Numbered from the stretch's first letter, positions 8,067 to 16,681 are shown. The stretch is 64,000 bases of DNA from Streptomyces ficellus (GCF_009739905.1 NZ_CP034279.1:1922001-1986000), one strand, 5' to 3'. Notes: generated by a model not told the origin, from the sequence alone. A program made the numbers and translations.

Positions 8067-9680
8067 TCACCGCGTCTGGCCGACCGCCAGGGGTACGCCC
8101 CGGGCGATTCCGGTGCGCAACTCCAGTGCCAGCTGGACGTCGTCGGGGCCGGGGCGGGCGCGGCCGGCGAGGTCGGCGAGGGTCCAGGCGACGCGCAGGA
8201 CCCGGTCCAGGCCGCGCGCGGTGAGCAGGCCCCGTTCGATGTCCCGTTCGGCGGTGGCGAGGGCGCCGGGGGCGACCTGCCAGCGGGTGCGGAGCTCGTG
8301 GCCGGGCACTTCGCAGTTGACGTTCCAGGGCGTGCCGTCGAGGCGGGCGGCGGCACGTGCCCGGGCTTCCAGGGCGCGGGCGGCGACCGCTTCGGTGGAT
8401 TCGCCGCGCCCGCCCTGGGCGAGCAGGTCGGCGCGGGTCACCGGTTCGACCTCGACGCGCAGGTCGACGCGGTCGAGCAGCGGCCCCGACAGCCGGGCCT
8501 GGTAGCGGCGGATGACCGACGCGGGGCATTCGCAGCCCGACCCGTGCAGGGTGTGCCGCCCGCACGGGCAGGGGTTGGCGGCCAGCACCATGAGGAACCG
8601 GGCGGGCAGCCGTACGACGCCGGCGCTGCGCGCCACCACGACGTGTCCCGACTCCAGGGGCTGTCGCAGGGCGTCCAGCGCTTTGCCGGAGAACTCGGGC
8701 GCCTCGTCCATGAAGAGCACGCCGCGGTGCGCCAGCGAGACGGCTCCGGGCCGGGGCAGGCCGCTGCCGCCGCCGACGAGGGACTGCATGGTCGCCGAGT
8801 GGTGCGGCGCGCAGTACGGCGGCCGGCGCACGAGGGGCTCGCCCGGTGGCAGGAGGCCCGCCACCGAGTGGACCGCGGTGACCTCCAGTGCTTCCTGGCG
8901 GGTGAGAGGCGGCAGGACGCCGGGCAGTCGCTCGGCGAGCATCGTCTTGCCGGCGCCGGGCGGGCCGGACAGCAGCAGGTGGTGACCGCCGGCGGCGGCG
9001 ACCTCCAGAGCGAGGCGCGCGTGCCGTTGCCCGGCGACGTCGGCGAGGTCGGGCCCGTCGGCCGGGTCGGGGCTCAGCCCGGTGCCGACACCGGCGCCGG
9101 GGACGAACAGCCCGGCCAGTATCGCGTCGGGCCGCCCGGCCTCGTCCGGTTCCTCCTCGGGCACGGGTTCGTCCGCGAGGACGGCGATCAGCTGCCGCAG
9201 GGTCCGGACGCCGAGGACGGAGACGCCCGGCACCAGCGCGGCCTCTCCGGCCGTCTGCTCCGGGACGACGACCTGCTGGTAGCCGGCCTCGGCGGCGGCG
9301 AGCACCGCGGGCAGCACCCCGCGCACGGGCCGGACCCTCCCGTCGAGCCCCAGCTCACCGATGAGGACGAGGTCGGCGATCGTCCTGGGGTCGACGCGCT
9401 CCGCCGCGCCGAGTACCGCTGCTGCGACGGCGAGGTCGAATCCCGAACCCCCCTTGGGTACGGAGGCCGGGCTGAGTCCGACCGTGAGCTTCTTCTGCGG
9501 CCACTCGGCGTCCGAGTTGACGATCGCCGCCCGCACCCGGTCGCGGCTCTCCGTGAGGCTCTTGTCAGGGAGGCCGACCAGGGTGAACGCCGGAACGCCG
9601 GGTTCGAGGTCCGCCTGGACCTCGACGACCACTCCTTCGACGCCGACCAGGGCCACCGAGCACGTCCGTGCGAACCCCAT
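8067..9680 (-). CDS. comM: YifB/ComM family Mg-chelatase-like AAA+ ATPase
   Basis: A 537-residue protein of the YifB/ComM family; in Vibrio, ComM is a branch-migration helicase aiding integration of transformed DNA. The N-terminal ChlI-like domain reads FTLVGLPDKSLTESRDRVR and ends in Walker A GPPGAGKTMLAERLPG (near residue 225), with Walker B in VLFMDEAPEF. The C-terminal Mg_chelatase_C region includes a Cys cluster, NPCPCGRHTLHGSGCECP, typical of the family. The ATG at 9680 overlaps the yraN stop (TGATG), implying coupled translation of yraN and comM upstream of dprA. Confidence 0.95.
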   Translation of the reverse strand: MGFARTCSVALVGVEGVVVEVQADLEPGVPAFTLVGLPDKSLTESRDRVRAAIVNSDAEWPQKKLTVGLSPASVPKGGSGFDLAVAAAVLGAAERVDPRTIADLVLIGELGLDGRVRPVRGVLPAVLAAAEAGYQQVVVPEQTAGEAALVPGVSVLGVRTLRQLIAVLADEPVPEEEPDEAGRPDAILAGLFVPGAGVGTGLSPDPADGPDLADVAGQRHARLALEVAAAGGHHLLLSGPPGAGKTMLAERLPGVLPPLTRQEALEVTAVHSVAGLLPPGEPLVRRPPYCAPHHSATMQSLVGGGSGLPRPGAVSLAHRGVLFMDEAPEFSGKALDALRQPLESGHVVVARSAGVVRLPARFLMVLAANPCPCGRHTLHGSGCECPASVIRRYQARLSGPLLDRVDLRVEVEPVTRADLLAQGGRGESTEAVAARALEARARAAARLDGTPWNVNCEVPGHELRTRWQVAPGALATAERDIERGLLTARGLDRVLRVAWTLADLAGRARPGPDDVQLALELRTGIARGVPLAVGQTR

Positions 9681-10042
9681 CAGGCCACCCCTCGCACGTG
9701 CTCGACGACGGGCGCGCCGCGCCGGGGCAGCACCACCCCGACCAGGTCGATGCGCAGTCCGCCCGGCGGCGGCCCGCCGTGCCGTTCGAGCCAGCACGCG
9801 GCCAGTCGCCGCAGCCGTTCCGCCTTGGCGGGGGTCACCGCCGCCATGGGGTGCTCGAATCCGCCCCCTCTGCGGGTCTTGACCTCGCAGATGACCACCG
9901 TGTCACCGTCACGGGCGACGATGTCGATCTCCCCGGCCCGCCCGCACCGCCAGTTCCGGGCGAGCGTCGCCATCCCCGCCTCACCGAGCCGGCGGACCGC
10001 CAGGTCCTCGCCGTACCGCCCGAGTGCCCCCGTCGCGTTCAT
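9680..10042 (-). CDS. yraN: YraN/UPF0102 family endonuclease-fold protein
   Basis: A 120-residue member of UPF0102, which has a PD-(D/E)xK nuclease-like fold. The putative metal site is visible as EIDIVARDG followed by CEVKTRRG (Glu, Asp, Glu-x-Lys). N-terminal [16 protein letters not shown] and [12 protein letters not shown] are family hallmarks. The substrate is unproven. It is the first gene of the coupled yraN-comM-dprA set, which suggests a DNA-processing role. Confidence 0.9.
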   Translation of the reverse strand: MNATGALGRYGEDLAVRRLGEAGMATLARNWRCGRAGEIDIVARDGDTVVICEVKTRRGGGFEHPMAAVTPAKAERLRRLAACWLERHGGPPPGGLRIDLVGVVLPRRGAPVVEHVRGVA

Positions 10043-10097
10043 TCGGCACCACCTCCGGCACCGACTGTGACGCGTCGGCGCCGGGCTTGTGGATCTT

Positions 10098-10124
10098 GGT
10101 GGACAACCGGCCGGTTGGGGATAA
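10098..10124 (-). promoter_or_regulatory. Paired DnaA-box-like 9-mers around ACCGGCCGG (second copy)
   Basis: Read on the minus strand: TTATCCCCA (10116-10124), ACCGGCCGG (10107-10115) and TTGTCCACC (10098-10106). Spacer and spacing are the same as at 4162-4188. It lies about 55 bases upstream of yraN, so it could act on the yraN-comM-dprA transcription unit. TTGTCCACC is one base from the streptomycete DnaA consensus; TTATCCCCA is two. Confidence 0.45.
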
Positions 10125-10174
10125 CTCCGTCACCCACACCGGTGAACAGCCACCGGCGACCGGCCCGGGGTCAG

Positions 10175-10230
10175 CCCCGTCGGCGGCCCGGAGTCGGCTT
10201 CCGGCCCCGTCGGCGGCCCTCGGGGTCAGC
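10175..10230. repeat. Imperfect tandem duplication after the DUF2469 gene
   Basis: CCCCGTCGGCGGCCC is repeated (around 10176 and 10206), each copy followed by a version of TCGGCTTCCGG/TCAGCTTCCGG. The second copy runs into the last codons of the DUF2469 gene, suggesting a local slippage duplication. Confidence 0.55.
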
Positions 10231-10534
10231 TTCCGGGGAGCTCCAGGTCGGTCTTGTTGAGCTCCTCGATGTTCACGTCCTTGAACGTCAGGACACGCAC
10301 CTGCTTGACGAACCGTGCCGGCCTGTACATGTCCCAGACCCACGCGTCCGCCATGGACACCTCGAAGAACACCTCGCCCTGCACCGAGTGCACCTGCATC
10401 TCGTAGTCATTGGTGAGGTAGAAACGACGCTCGGTCTCGATCACGTATTTGAACAGACCGACGACATCGCGGTACTCCCGGTAGAGCTTCAGCTCCATCT
10501 CGGTCTCGTACTTCTCGAGGTCCTCGGCGCTCAT
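10226..10534 (-). CDS. DUF2469 protein, conserved actinobacterial
   Basis: A 102-residue conserved protein of actinobacteria with no assigned reaction. Sequence features are an N-terminal amphipathic helix (EDLEKYETEMELKLYREYRD), an aromatic-rich beta region (VVGLFKYVIETERRFYLTN, EVFFEVSMADAWVWDMYR) and a C-terminal strand. The ATG at 10534 begins MSAEDLEKYE and is preceded by AGGGGAA; upstream in-frame starts add only non-conserved residues. It has no signal peptide and is probably cytosolic. It is co-directional with the NUDIX gene upstream. Confidence 0.9.
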   Translation of the reverse strand: MSAEDLEKYETEMELKLYREYRDVVGLFKYVIETERRFYLTNDYEMQVHSVQGEVFFEVSMADAWVWDMYRPARFVKQVRVLTFKDVNIEELNKTDLELPGS

Positions 10535-10589
10535 GGCATGTTCCCCTTCAGCCGTGCGTCCCCCCATTGTGCGCCAGTCTCCCGCGCCC

Positions 10590-11120
10590 CTAGACGATTT
10601 CCGGGGCGAGGACCACCGGCCTGCCAGGGGGTCCCTCGTCGAGCAGCGTGCGCAGCAGCTCGGCGAGTCGTGTCGGGTACACCGTCTCACGCGTCGCCGA
10701 CAGTTCGGCGGAGGTCCACCACCTCAGCCCCGCGACACTGCGGCTCTCCAGCTCCGTGAGCGCGCCGAGGGCCACCTCCGTCCGGGTCGTACGGGCCAGG
10801 TAGTACCACTCGTCCTGGTGCCAGCGGCGCCCGGCGAAGGGAAAGGAGCAGACCCGCTGCCACAGCACCGGGCCGAGCTCCACGTCCGTGAGACCGGTCT
10901 CCTCGGCCAGCTCGCGCAGCGCGGCCTCCTCCCGGGTCTCGTCGCCCTCGACGCCGCCGCCGGGGGTGAACCACCAGGTGTCGGACGGGTCGTCCGGTTC
11001 GTAGCCGTGGAGCAGCAGGATGCGGTCCTGCGGGTCGAGCAGGACGACCCGGGCCACCCGCCGCAGGGGCATGTCCCCGGCCGGGTGCCGGTCACCCTCC
11101 AGCGGGGCGTCCTCAGCCAT
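10590..11120 (-). CDS. NUDIX hydrolase
   Basis: A 176-residue NUDIX protein hydrolysing a nucleoside diphosphate linked to some moiety; the substrate is unknown. The NUDIX box is intact from GGGVEGDET through REEAALRELAEETGL, matching GX5EX7REUXEEXGU. Upstream strands (RVARVVLLDPQDRILLLHG, WWFTPGG) complete the fold. Its start overlaps the preceding signal-peptidase gene by 8 bases, so it is co-translated with that cluster. Confidence 0.92.
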   Translation of the reverse strand: MAEDAPLEGDRHPAGDMPLRRVARVVLLDPQDRILLLHGYEPDDPSDTWWFTPGGGVEGDETREEAALRELAEETGLTDVELGPVLWQRVCSFPFAGRRWHQDEWYYLARTTRTEVALGALTELESRSVAGLRWWTSAELSATRETVYPTRLAELLRTLLDEGPPGRPVVLAPEIV

Positions 11121-11856
11121 GCGTACCCGCCCCGGTGCGCGTCCGGCCCGTCCCGGACAGCCGCCGCGCGATCGGCCCGTACGCCGCGCCGCCCAGGATC
11201 AGTACCGACCCGGCTACCACCGACGCGACCACGAGCTTCACCGGGCCGGGCCGCGACACACCGCCGGGCAGGGGCGCGAACGCCTGCGGCCGGTCCACCA
11301 TCGCGGTCCGCGGCCACGCCACGGCGTCCACCCGGGCGCTCACCGCGCCGCGCGGCACCGCGCCGTGCCCGGGGTCCTGGAGGTGGACGCGGGAGTCCTG
11401 CGAACCCATGCGCTCGTCACCGAGCAGGAAGAGCTGTCCCTCGGGCACCGCGACGGAGAAGGTCGCCGTGGAAGCGGGGCCCCCGGACCGGAGATACGGT
11501 TCTTCGACGGGCTTGCCGTTGATCGTGAGCCGGCCTCCCGCATCGCAACAGGCGACCTTGTCACCGCCCACGGCGACGACCCGCTTGAGCATCGGCACAT
11601 CGCCCCAGGCTGCGTCCTGGAAGACCACGACGTCCCCGCGCCGGACATCGGCCCCGTCTATCCGCTGCGCCAGCACCCGGTCCCCGACCTCGACGGTCGG
11701 CGACATCGAATCGGTCGGCACGGTGTAGGGCTGGTAGGTGAGCGCTCCCCAGGCGAAGCCTCCGAGGAGGAGCAGACAGCCGACGGCCACGGCCAGCCCC
11801 GACAGCACGCTGCCGAGGCGGCCGCGGCCGCCGTCCGTCGTGTCGTTCGTGCCCAT
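11113..11856 (-). CDS. sipZ: Type I signal peptidase (last of four)
   Basis: A 247-residue S26 leader peptidase that removes Sec/Tat signal peptides at the outer face of the membrane. It has an N-terminal anchor (LAVAVGCLLLLGGFAWGAL), the catalytic Ser motif PTDSMSPTVEVGDRV, the Lys region MLKRVVAVGGDKV and the box GDERMGSQDSR. A second hydrophobic segment near the C-terminus (VKLVVASVVAGSVLILGGAAY) gives the two-anchor topology known for some streptomycete Sip enzymes. The ATG 11856 follows a polar MGTNDTTDGG start. The name sipZ is assigned by its terminal position in the operon. Confidence 0.85.
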   Translation of the reverse strand: MGTNDTTDGGRGRLGSVLSGLAVAVGCLLLLGGFAWGALTYQPYTVPTDSMSPTVEVGDRVLAQRIDGADVRRGDVVVFQDAAWGDVPMLKRVVAVGGDKVACCDAGGRLTINGKPVEEPYLRSGGPASTATFSVAVPEGQLFLLGDERMGSQDSRVHLQDPGHGAVPRGAVSARVDAVAWPRTAMVDRPQAFAPLPGGVSRPGPVKLVVASVVAGSVLILGGAAYGPIARRLSGTGRTRTGAGTHG

Positions 11857-12021
11857 CCCAGCGCTCCCCACCTCGGAGATCGACGATCTGGGACGGCACC
11901 CTACCCGCGCGGCCCTACCCGGCGGTATGCCCTCGGGCGAGCGCCCCGCGACTCGGAGCAGGGTGCGGTGGGTGCAGCCGGGCGGGACCCGCTTCCTGCA
12001 ACGGGCCCGCAAGCCCTCGCG

Positions 12022-12951
12022 TCAGCCGTCGCGCCGCTTGCGGCGCCAGAGGACCACCGGCACCGCGGCGGCCAGGCCCAGCGCGCCCGGGCCGGCCATC
12101 TCGGCGACCGCCTTGGAGGCCGCGGCCGCGTTCAGTCCCGGCTGGTCGAAGGTGTCCGGCACCGGAAGCGTGGACCAGCGGGTGACCGGCCAGGCCACCA
12201 CGATCGCGCGCCCCACGACCTGGTCGTTGGCGACCGTGCCGCTGCCGGGCAGCTCCTGGTGGTAGCGGGAGTCGAGGGAGTTCTGGCGGTTGTCGCCCAT
12301 CACCCAGATACGGCCCTCGGGCACCTTGATCGGGCCGAACGGCTCGTCGTCGCAGGGGGTGGAGCCGGGATGGATGTACGAGGTCTCGTCCAGCGGCTTG
12401 CCGTTGACGACGACCTTGCCGCCCTTCTTGCAGCTGACGGTGTCGCCGCCGACCGCGATGACCCGCTTGATGAGGTCCTTCTCCTCCGCGGACGGCATCA
12501 GTCCGATGAAGCTCAGGAACTTCTGCATCACGTTGGGGTCGGGAGTGGGCTCGCCCTCCAGCCAGCCGCCCGGGTCGTGGAAGACGACGACCTCGCCGCG
12601 CTCCGGCTCGGAGCCGAACCACGGGGTCAGCTTGTCGACCAGGACCCGGTCGCCCCGCTGGAGCGTGTTCATCATCGAGTCCGAGGGGATCGAGAACGCC
12701 TGCACCAGGAACGTCTTGATCAGCAGTGCCAGCAGCAGGGCGATACCGATCAGCAGCGGCAGTTCCTTCCAGAAGGAACGCGGCTTCGCGGGCTGCCGGG
12801 GGCCGCCGTCGTCGGTGCTGTCGGCCGCGGCCTCATCCGGACCGGTCGGGGGTTCTTCCGCGGGACCGGAAGAGGAGGGCTTCCCGAACCGGTCGGGCCT
12901 CTCCTCGGGCTCGTCGTGTCCGGATCGTGCGCCGACCGCCAAATCCCCCAC
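12022..12951 (-). CDS. sipY: Type I signal peptidase (third of four)
   Basis: A 309-residue S26 signal peptidase. A long acidic/Pro-rich N-terminal tail (about residues 1-60) precedes an anchor (LPLLIGIALLLALLIKTFLV), then the Ser motif IPSDSMMNTLQRGDRVLVDK, the Lys region LIKRVIAVGGDTV and MGDNRQNSLDSR, and a C-terminal hydrophobic anchor ending in WRRKRRDG. I place the start at GTG 12951, because AGGAG is five bases upstream; GTG 12957 leaves no room for a ribosome site. The open frame of the preceding gene runs 119 bases into this one (see findings). Confidence 0.85.
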   Translation of the reverse strand: MGDLAVGARSGHDEPEERPDRFGKPSSSGPAEEPPTGPDEAAADSTDDGGPRQPAKPRSFWKELPLLIGIALLLALLIKTFLVQAFSIPSDSMMNTLQRGDRVLVDKLTPWFGSEPERGEVVVFHDPGGWLEGEPTPDPNVMQKFLSFIGLMPSAEEKDLIKRVIAVGGDTVSCKKGGKVVVNGKPLDETSYIHPGSTPCDDEPFGPIKVPEGRIWVMGDNRQNSLDSRYHQELPGSGTVANDQVVGRAIVVAWPVTRWSTLPVPDTFDQPGLNAAAASKAVAEMAGPGALGLAAAVPVVLWRRKRRDG

Positions 12952-13918
12952 ATCCACTCCTCACTCCGTGCAACCGCCGGCCCCACAGCAGGGGCAGGCC
13001 CACCACTCCCATAACGAGCGGGAGTTCCGCAGGGGTCGGGAGCCCGGACAATCCGTTCACATTCCGAGAGGACACACTATGCGACGCGCCGCGCGCGGCC
13101 GCAGTCCCCGTCCGCGCGTCCGGCACGGAGGCGAAGGTGTCCGGCTCGTCCAGTTCGCTCCAGTGGGCCAGGGGCCAGGCGATGACGACCGCCCGCCCGA
13201 CGACCTCCTCCTCCGAGACGGTTCCCTGGAACGCCTCGTTCAGGTGGAACCGCGAGTCGGCCGAATTGGACCGGTGGTCGCCCAGGACGAAGATCCGCCC
13301 GGCCGGCACCTTCACCTCGAACGGAATGGTGGAGGGGACGTCCCCCGGGTTCAGGTACGGCTCGTCGAGCGGTACGCCGTTGACGGTGACCTTCTTGTTG
13401 GCGTCGCAGCACTTGACGGTGTCGCCGCCGACGGCGACGACCCGTTTGATCAGGTCCTGTTCGTCCTCGGACGGCAGCAGGCCGATGAACGTCAGCGCCT
13501 GCTTGGCCTGTTTCACGATCACCGGGTCGTCGTTCTTGGGCGTCTGTTCCGCCCGCAGCCAGCCGCCCGGGTCCTTGAAGACGACGACGTCCCCGCGCTC
13601 CGGCTTCGAGCCGAACCACGGGGTGAGCTTGTCCACCAGCACCCGGTCGTCGATCTGGATCGTCTGTTCCATGGAACCGGAGGGGATCACGAAGGCCTGC
13701 ACCAGGAAGGTCTTCAGGACCAGCGCGATGAGCAGTGCCACGGTGATGAGGAGAGGTACCTCCTTGACGGCCGAGCGCCGCCGCCGGCGCTGCACCTTCC
13801 GGGCCAGTTTCCGCCGCTCCGCGCGTCCGGGCAGGGCCCGGCCGCCGTCGGTGGGCCGGGATCCGGTGGGCAGCCGCGTATCGGCCCGGTGGTTGCCCTG
13901 CCTGCCCCGGTTACCCAT
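12833..13918 (-). CDS. sipX: Type I signal peptidase (second of four), with 3' extension
   Basis: A 361-residue S26 signal peptidase. A basic N-terminal tail (RRKLARKVQRRRRRSAVKE) leads to the anchor VPLLITVALLIALVLKTFLV, then the Ser motif IPSGSMEQTIQIDDRVLVDK, the Lys region LIKRVVAVGGDTV, the box LGDHRSNSADSR and a C-terminal anchor (LPLVMGVVGLPLLWGRR). After this anchor about 45 Arg/Gly-rich residues follow that overlap sipY and look non-native. Without them the length is close to 320. The ATG 13918 overlaps the end of the first sip gene by 8 bases. Confidence 0.82.
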   Translation of the reverse strand: MGNRGRQGNHRADTRLPTGSRPTDGGRALPGRAERRKLARKVQRRRRRSAVKEVPLLITVALLIALVLKTFLVQAFVIPSGSMEQTIQIDDRVLVDKLTPWFGSKPERGDVVVFKDPGGWLRAEQTPKNDDPVIVKQAKQALTFIGLLPSEDEQDLIKRVVAVGGDTVKCCDANKKVTVNGVPLDEPYLNPGDVPSTIPFEVKVPAGRIFVLGDHRSNSADSRFHLNEAFQGTVSEEEVVGRAVVIAWPLAHWSELDEPDTFASVPDARTGTAAARGASHSVSSRNVNGLSGLPTPAELPLVMGVVGLPLLWGRRLHGVRSGCGGFGGRRTIRTRRARGEARPVREALLFRSRGRTPDRSG

Positions 13919-14651
13919 GGCCCCCGCCCGCCCCGCCCGCCTCCGGTACGTCACGCAGGGCACCCGCCGGCTCCAGCTCCGTCCAGCGCCCGAACGGCCA
14001 GCCGATCCAGTCGGCCCGGCCGATGACGTGGTCCACGGGGACCATGCCGCCGCCCGGCGAGCCCAGGTGGTCGCGGGAGTCGCGCGACTGGCTGCGGTGG
14101 TCCCCCATGACCCACAGGGCGCCCTCGGGCACCACGATGTCGAAGGGCACCTGTGAGGGCGCGTCGCCCGGGTACAGGTAGCGCTCGTCCACGGGTACGC
14201 CGTTCACCTCGACCCTTCCCCCCTTGTCGCAGCACGTCACACGGTCGCCGCCCACGCCCACGACGCGCTTGACGAAGTCGGTGTCGGCGGGTTCGGCGAG
14301 GCCGAGTGCCGCGGCCGCCCCGTGCAGCAGTCCGGCCACCGGGTCGCGCTCCGGGGCCTCCTGGACGAAGGACCCGGTGCCGTCGAAGACGACCAGGTCG
14401 CCGCGGGCCGGCTCGGAACCGAAACGGTACGCCACCTTGTTGACGAGCACCCGGTCCCCGGTCTTGAGGGTGGGCTCCATCGACCTGCTGGGGATCTGGA
14501 AGGGCTGCATCACGAAGTGGTTGAACAGCAGCAGCAGGACCGCGCCGGCGCAGCCGGCCAGCCAGAACCGCCGCCGGAGAAGCACGGAGCGCGACCGCTC
14601 CTCCGGGTCGGAGGAACGGCCGCGCTCTGAGTGCTGTGCTTCGATGTCCAT
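13911..14651 (-). CDS. sipW: Type I signal peptidase (first of four)
   Basis: A 246-residue S26 signal peptidase and first gene of the sip cluster. It has a basic N-terminal tail, a single clear anchor (FWLAGCAGAVLLLLFNHFV), the Ser motif IPSRSMEPTLKTGDRVLVNK, FVKRVVGVGGDRV with the catalytic Lys, and MGDHRSQSRDSRDH. Unlike the next two, it lacks a C-terminal hydrophobic anchor (the C-terminus is EAGGAGGGHG). In S. lividans the four enzymes differ in substrate preference (known). It lies 71 bp downstream of rplS. Confidence 0.87.
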   Translation of the reverse strand: MDIEAQHSERGRSSDPEERSRSVLLRRRFWLAGCAGAVLLLLFNHFVMQPFQIPSRSMEPTLKTGDRVLVNKVAYRFGSEPARGDLVVFDGTGSFVQEAPERDPVAGLLHGAAAALGLAEPADTDFVKRVVGVGGDRVTCCDKGGRVEVNGVPVDERYLYPGDAPSQVPFDIVVPEGALWVMGDHRSQSRDSRDHLGSPGGGMVPVDHVIGRADWIGWPFGRWTELEPAGALRDVPEAGGAGGGHG

Positions 14652-14722
14652 CGGAGCCGAATGGTATCCGGCTCTCCTGTGACGCTCCGTCCGAAGCGAG
14701 GCGCGACGGGGTGAGCCGGGGC

Positions 14723-15073
14723 TCAGTTGTCGCGCTTCTCCTTGATCTTCGCGGCCTTGCCGCGCAGCTCACGCAGGTAGTAGAGCTTGGCGCGACGGAC
14801 GTCACCGCGGGTCACGAGCTCGATCTTCTCGAAGATCGGGCTGTGCACCGGGAAGGTGCGCTCGACGCCGACGGAGAAGGAGACCTTGCGGACGGTGAAC
14901 GTCTCGCTGACGCCGGCGCCCTGGCGGCGGATGACGACGCCCTTGAACTGCTGGATACGCGAGCGGTTGCCCTCGATGACGCGAACGTGGACGTTCACGG
15001 TGTCACCGGGACGGAACGCCGGGACGTCGGTCCGCAGGGAGGCGGAGTTGACGGCGTCGAGCACGTGAGCCAT
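14723..15073 (-). CDS. rplS: 50S ribosomal protein L19
   Basis: L19 lies at the 30S-50S interface. The 116-residue product has [33 protein letters not shown] and [18 protein letters not shown], with the usual basic C-terminus AKIKEKRDN. The ATG 15073 gives [16 protein letters not shown]. The 131 bases between trmD and rplS contain a GC-rich stem around 15167-15182 (CCCCTG/CAGGGG) that could be a leader or terminator structure. Confidence 0.97.
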   Translation of the reverse strand: MAHVLDAVNSASLRTDVPAFRPGDTVNVHVRVIEGNRSRIQQFKGVVIRRQGAGVSETFTVRKVSFSVGVERTFPVHSPIFEKIELVTRGDVRRAKLYYLRELRGKAAKIKEKRDN

Positions 15074-15204
15074 GTGTGTCTGCTTCCTCGCTGATGCCAC
15101 AGGTCATCAACGGAATGTCGAAATGAGAAAAGGGGTGCTGATCGCGTCGGACGGGCGTCGTGTCCCCCTGTGGCAGGGGCGCACGCCGGACGTACAGCAG
15201 CGGC

Positions 15205-16026
15205 CTATTCTTCCACGTCCTGGGGCCTGCGCCAAAATCGGCCACCGGGTTCGGGGGCCCAGCCCAGCAGGGAGAGGGTTTCGCGGTCCTTCTTGTCGAA
15301 CGCCGACGCCTCGCAGCGTTCGATGAGGTCGGGCCGGTTGCGCGCGGTTCGCCGGAGCGCCTCGTCCTTGCGCCACCGGGCGATCTTGCCGTGGTGCCCG
15401 CTGAGCAGCACGTCGGGGATGCCGCGGCCCCGCCACTCGGGCGGCTTGGTGTAGACGGGGCCCTCGAGCAGGTTGGCCATGGCGCCGGAGGCGAAGGAGT
15501 CGTCGCGGTGGGACTCGGCGTTGCCGAGGACGCCGGGCAGCAGGCGTGCCACGGCTTCGGTGACGACCAGGACGGCCGCTTCGCCGCCGGCGAGGACGTA
15601 GTCGCCGATGGACACCTCGTACACCGGTATGCGGGTGGCGTACTCGTCGGTGACGCGGCGGTCGATGCCTTCGTACCGGGCGGGGGTGAAGATCAGCCAG
15701 GGGCGCCGGGAGAGTTCGACGGCGAGTTGCTGGGTGAAGGGGCGGCCGCTGGGGGTGGGGACGACCAGCACCGGTCCGTGCGCCCCGGCGTCGTAGCCGG
15801 ACGCCAGGACGTCGTCCAGGGCGTCGCCCCAGGGCTCGGTCTTCATGACCATGCCGGGGCCGCCGCCGTAGGGGGTGTCGTCGACGGTGTTGTGCCGGTC
15901 GTAGGTCCACTGCCGGAGGTCGTGCACGTGGACGTCGAGCCGGCCGCGCGCGCGTGCCTTGCCGACGAGGGAGACGTTCAGCGGTTCCAGGTACTCGGGG
16001 AAGATCGTGACGACGTCGAGCCGCAT
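15205..16026 (-). CDS. trmD: tRNA (guanine-37-N1)-methyltransferase
   Basis: TrmD methylates G37 of tRNAs using SAM and prevents +1 frameshifting. The 273-residue SPOUT protein shows [30 protein letters not shown], the knot elements ARYEGIDRRVTDEY and DYVLAGGEAAVLVV, and the C-terminal GHHGKIARWRKDEALRRT block. Its ATG overlaps the rimM stop (TGATG), so the two are translationally coupled, as is usual in rpsP-khpA-rimM-trmD-rplS operons. Confidence 0.97.
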   Translation of the reverse strand: MRLDVVTIFPEYLEPLNVSLVGKARARGRLDVHVHDLRQWTYDRHNTVDDTPYGGGPGMVMKTEPWGDALDDVLASGYDAGAHGPVLVVPTPSGRPFTQQLAVELSRRPWLIFTPARYEGIDRRVTDEYATRIPVYEVSIGDYVLAGGEAAVLVVTEAVARLLPGVLGNAESHRDDSFASGAMANLLEGPVYTKPPEWRGRGIPDVLLSGHHGKIARWRKDEALRRTARNRPDLIERCEASAFDKKDRETLSLLGWAPEPGGRFWRRPQDVEE

Positions 16027-16574
16027 CAGGCTCCGTCCTCCTCACGGGACCCTGCGATCTCGGCGCGGTCGTCGATGAGGCCGGGAGGCGGGGTGATGAC
16101 GGCCTTCTGCTCGCCGAGGTCGATCTCCGTGACGATCTCCTCGACGAACGGGATCATGACCTCGGTGCCGTCGGGCCGCTCCACGACGAACAGGTCCTGC
16201 GAGGGCAGGTGGGAGATCTCGGTGATCCGGCCGATGACGGTGCCGTCGGCGAGGACGACGTCCAGGTCCATCAGCTGGTGGTCGTAGTACTCGTCGGGTT
16301 CCTCGGGCAGCTCGTCGGGGTCCACGTCGGCGATGAGCAGGGTGTTGCGCAGCGCCTCGGCGGCGTTGCGGTCGCGGACGCCCTCGAAGCGCAGCAGCAG
16401 CCGGCCGCTGTGGACCCGGCCGGTCTCGATGGTCAGCGGTCCCGTGGAGGCCGGGTCCGTGGCCAGTACGGCACCGGGCGCGAGCCGCAGCTCGGGCTCG
16501 TCCGTACGCACCTCGACGGTGACCTCGCCCTTGATGCCGTGGGCGCGGCCGATCCGTGCGACTACCAGCTGCAC
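16026..16574 (-). CDS. rimM: Ribosome maturation factor RimM
   Basis: RimM binds S19 and assists maturation of the 30S head. The 182-residue product begins with the N-terminal barrel signature [19 protein letters not shown], then has a PRC-barrel domain (about residues 95-165) with [15 protein letters not shown] and [12 protein letters not shown], a known RimM feature. It lies downstream of khpA after an intergenic hairpin and is coupled to trmD. Confidence 0.96.
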   Translation of the reverse strand: MQLVVARIGRAHGIKGEVTVEVRTDEPELRLAPGAVLATDPASTGPLTIETGRVHSGRLLLRFEGVRDRNAAEALRNTLLIADVDPDELPEEPDEYYDHQLMDLDVVLADGTVIGRITEISHLPSQDLFVVERPDGTEVMIPFVEEIVTEIDLGEQKAVITPPPGLIDDRAEIAGSREEDGA

Positions 16575-16612
16575 TGCCTCTCCTTAACAGGACGACTTAC
16601 GGGGAACGACGA

Positions 16613-16647
16613 CGGGCCGGGGCGGGCCCGAAGCCCTCCCCGGCCCG
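16613..16647 (-). terminator. khpA-rimM intergenic hairpin
   Basis: Arms CGGGCCGGGG (16613-16622) and CCCCGGCCCG (16638-16647) enclose 15 bases. There is no U-tract, so a partial terminator or processing site between rpsP-khpA and rimM-trmD is the best reading. Confidence 0.5.
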
Positions 16648-16681
16648 CGCCGGCGCTTTCACGCAATAACTGCCAACTTGA

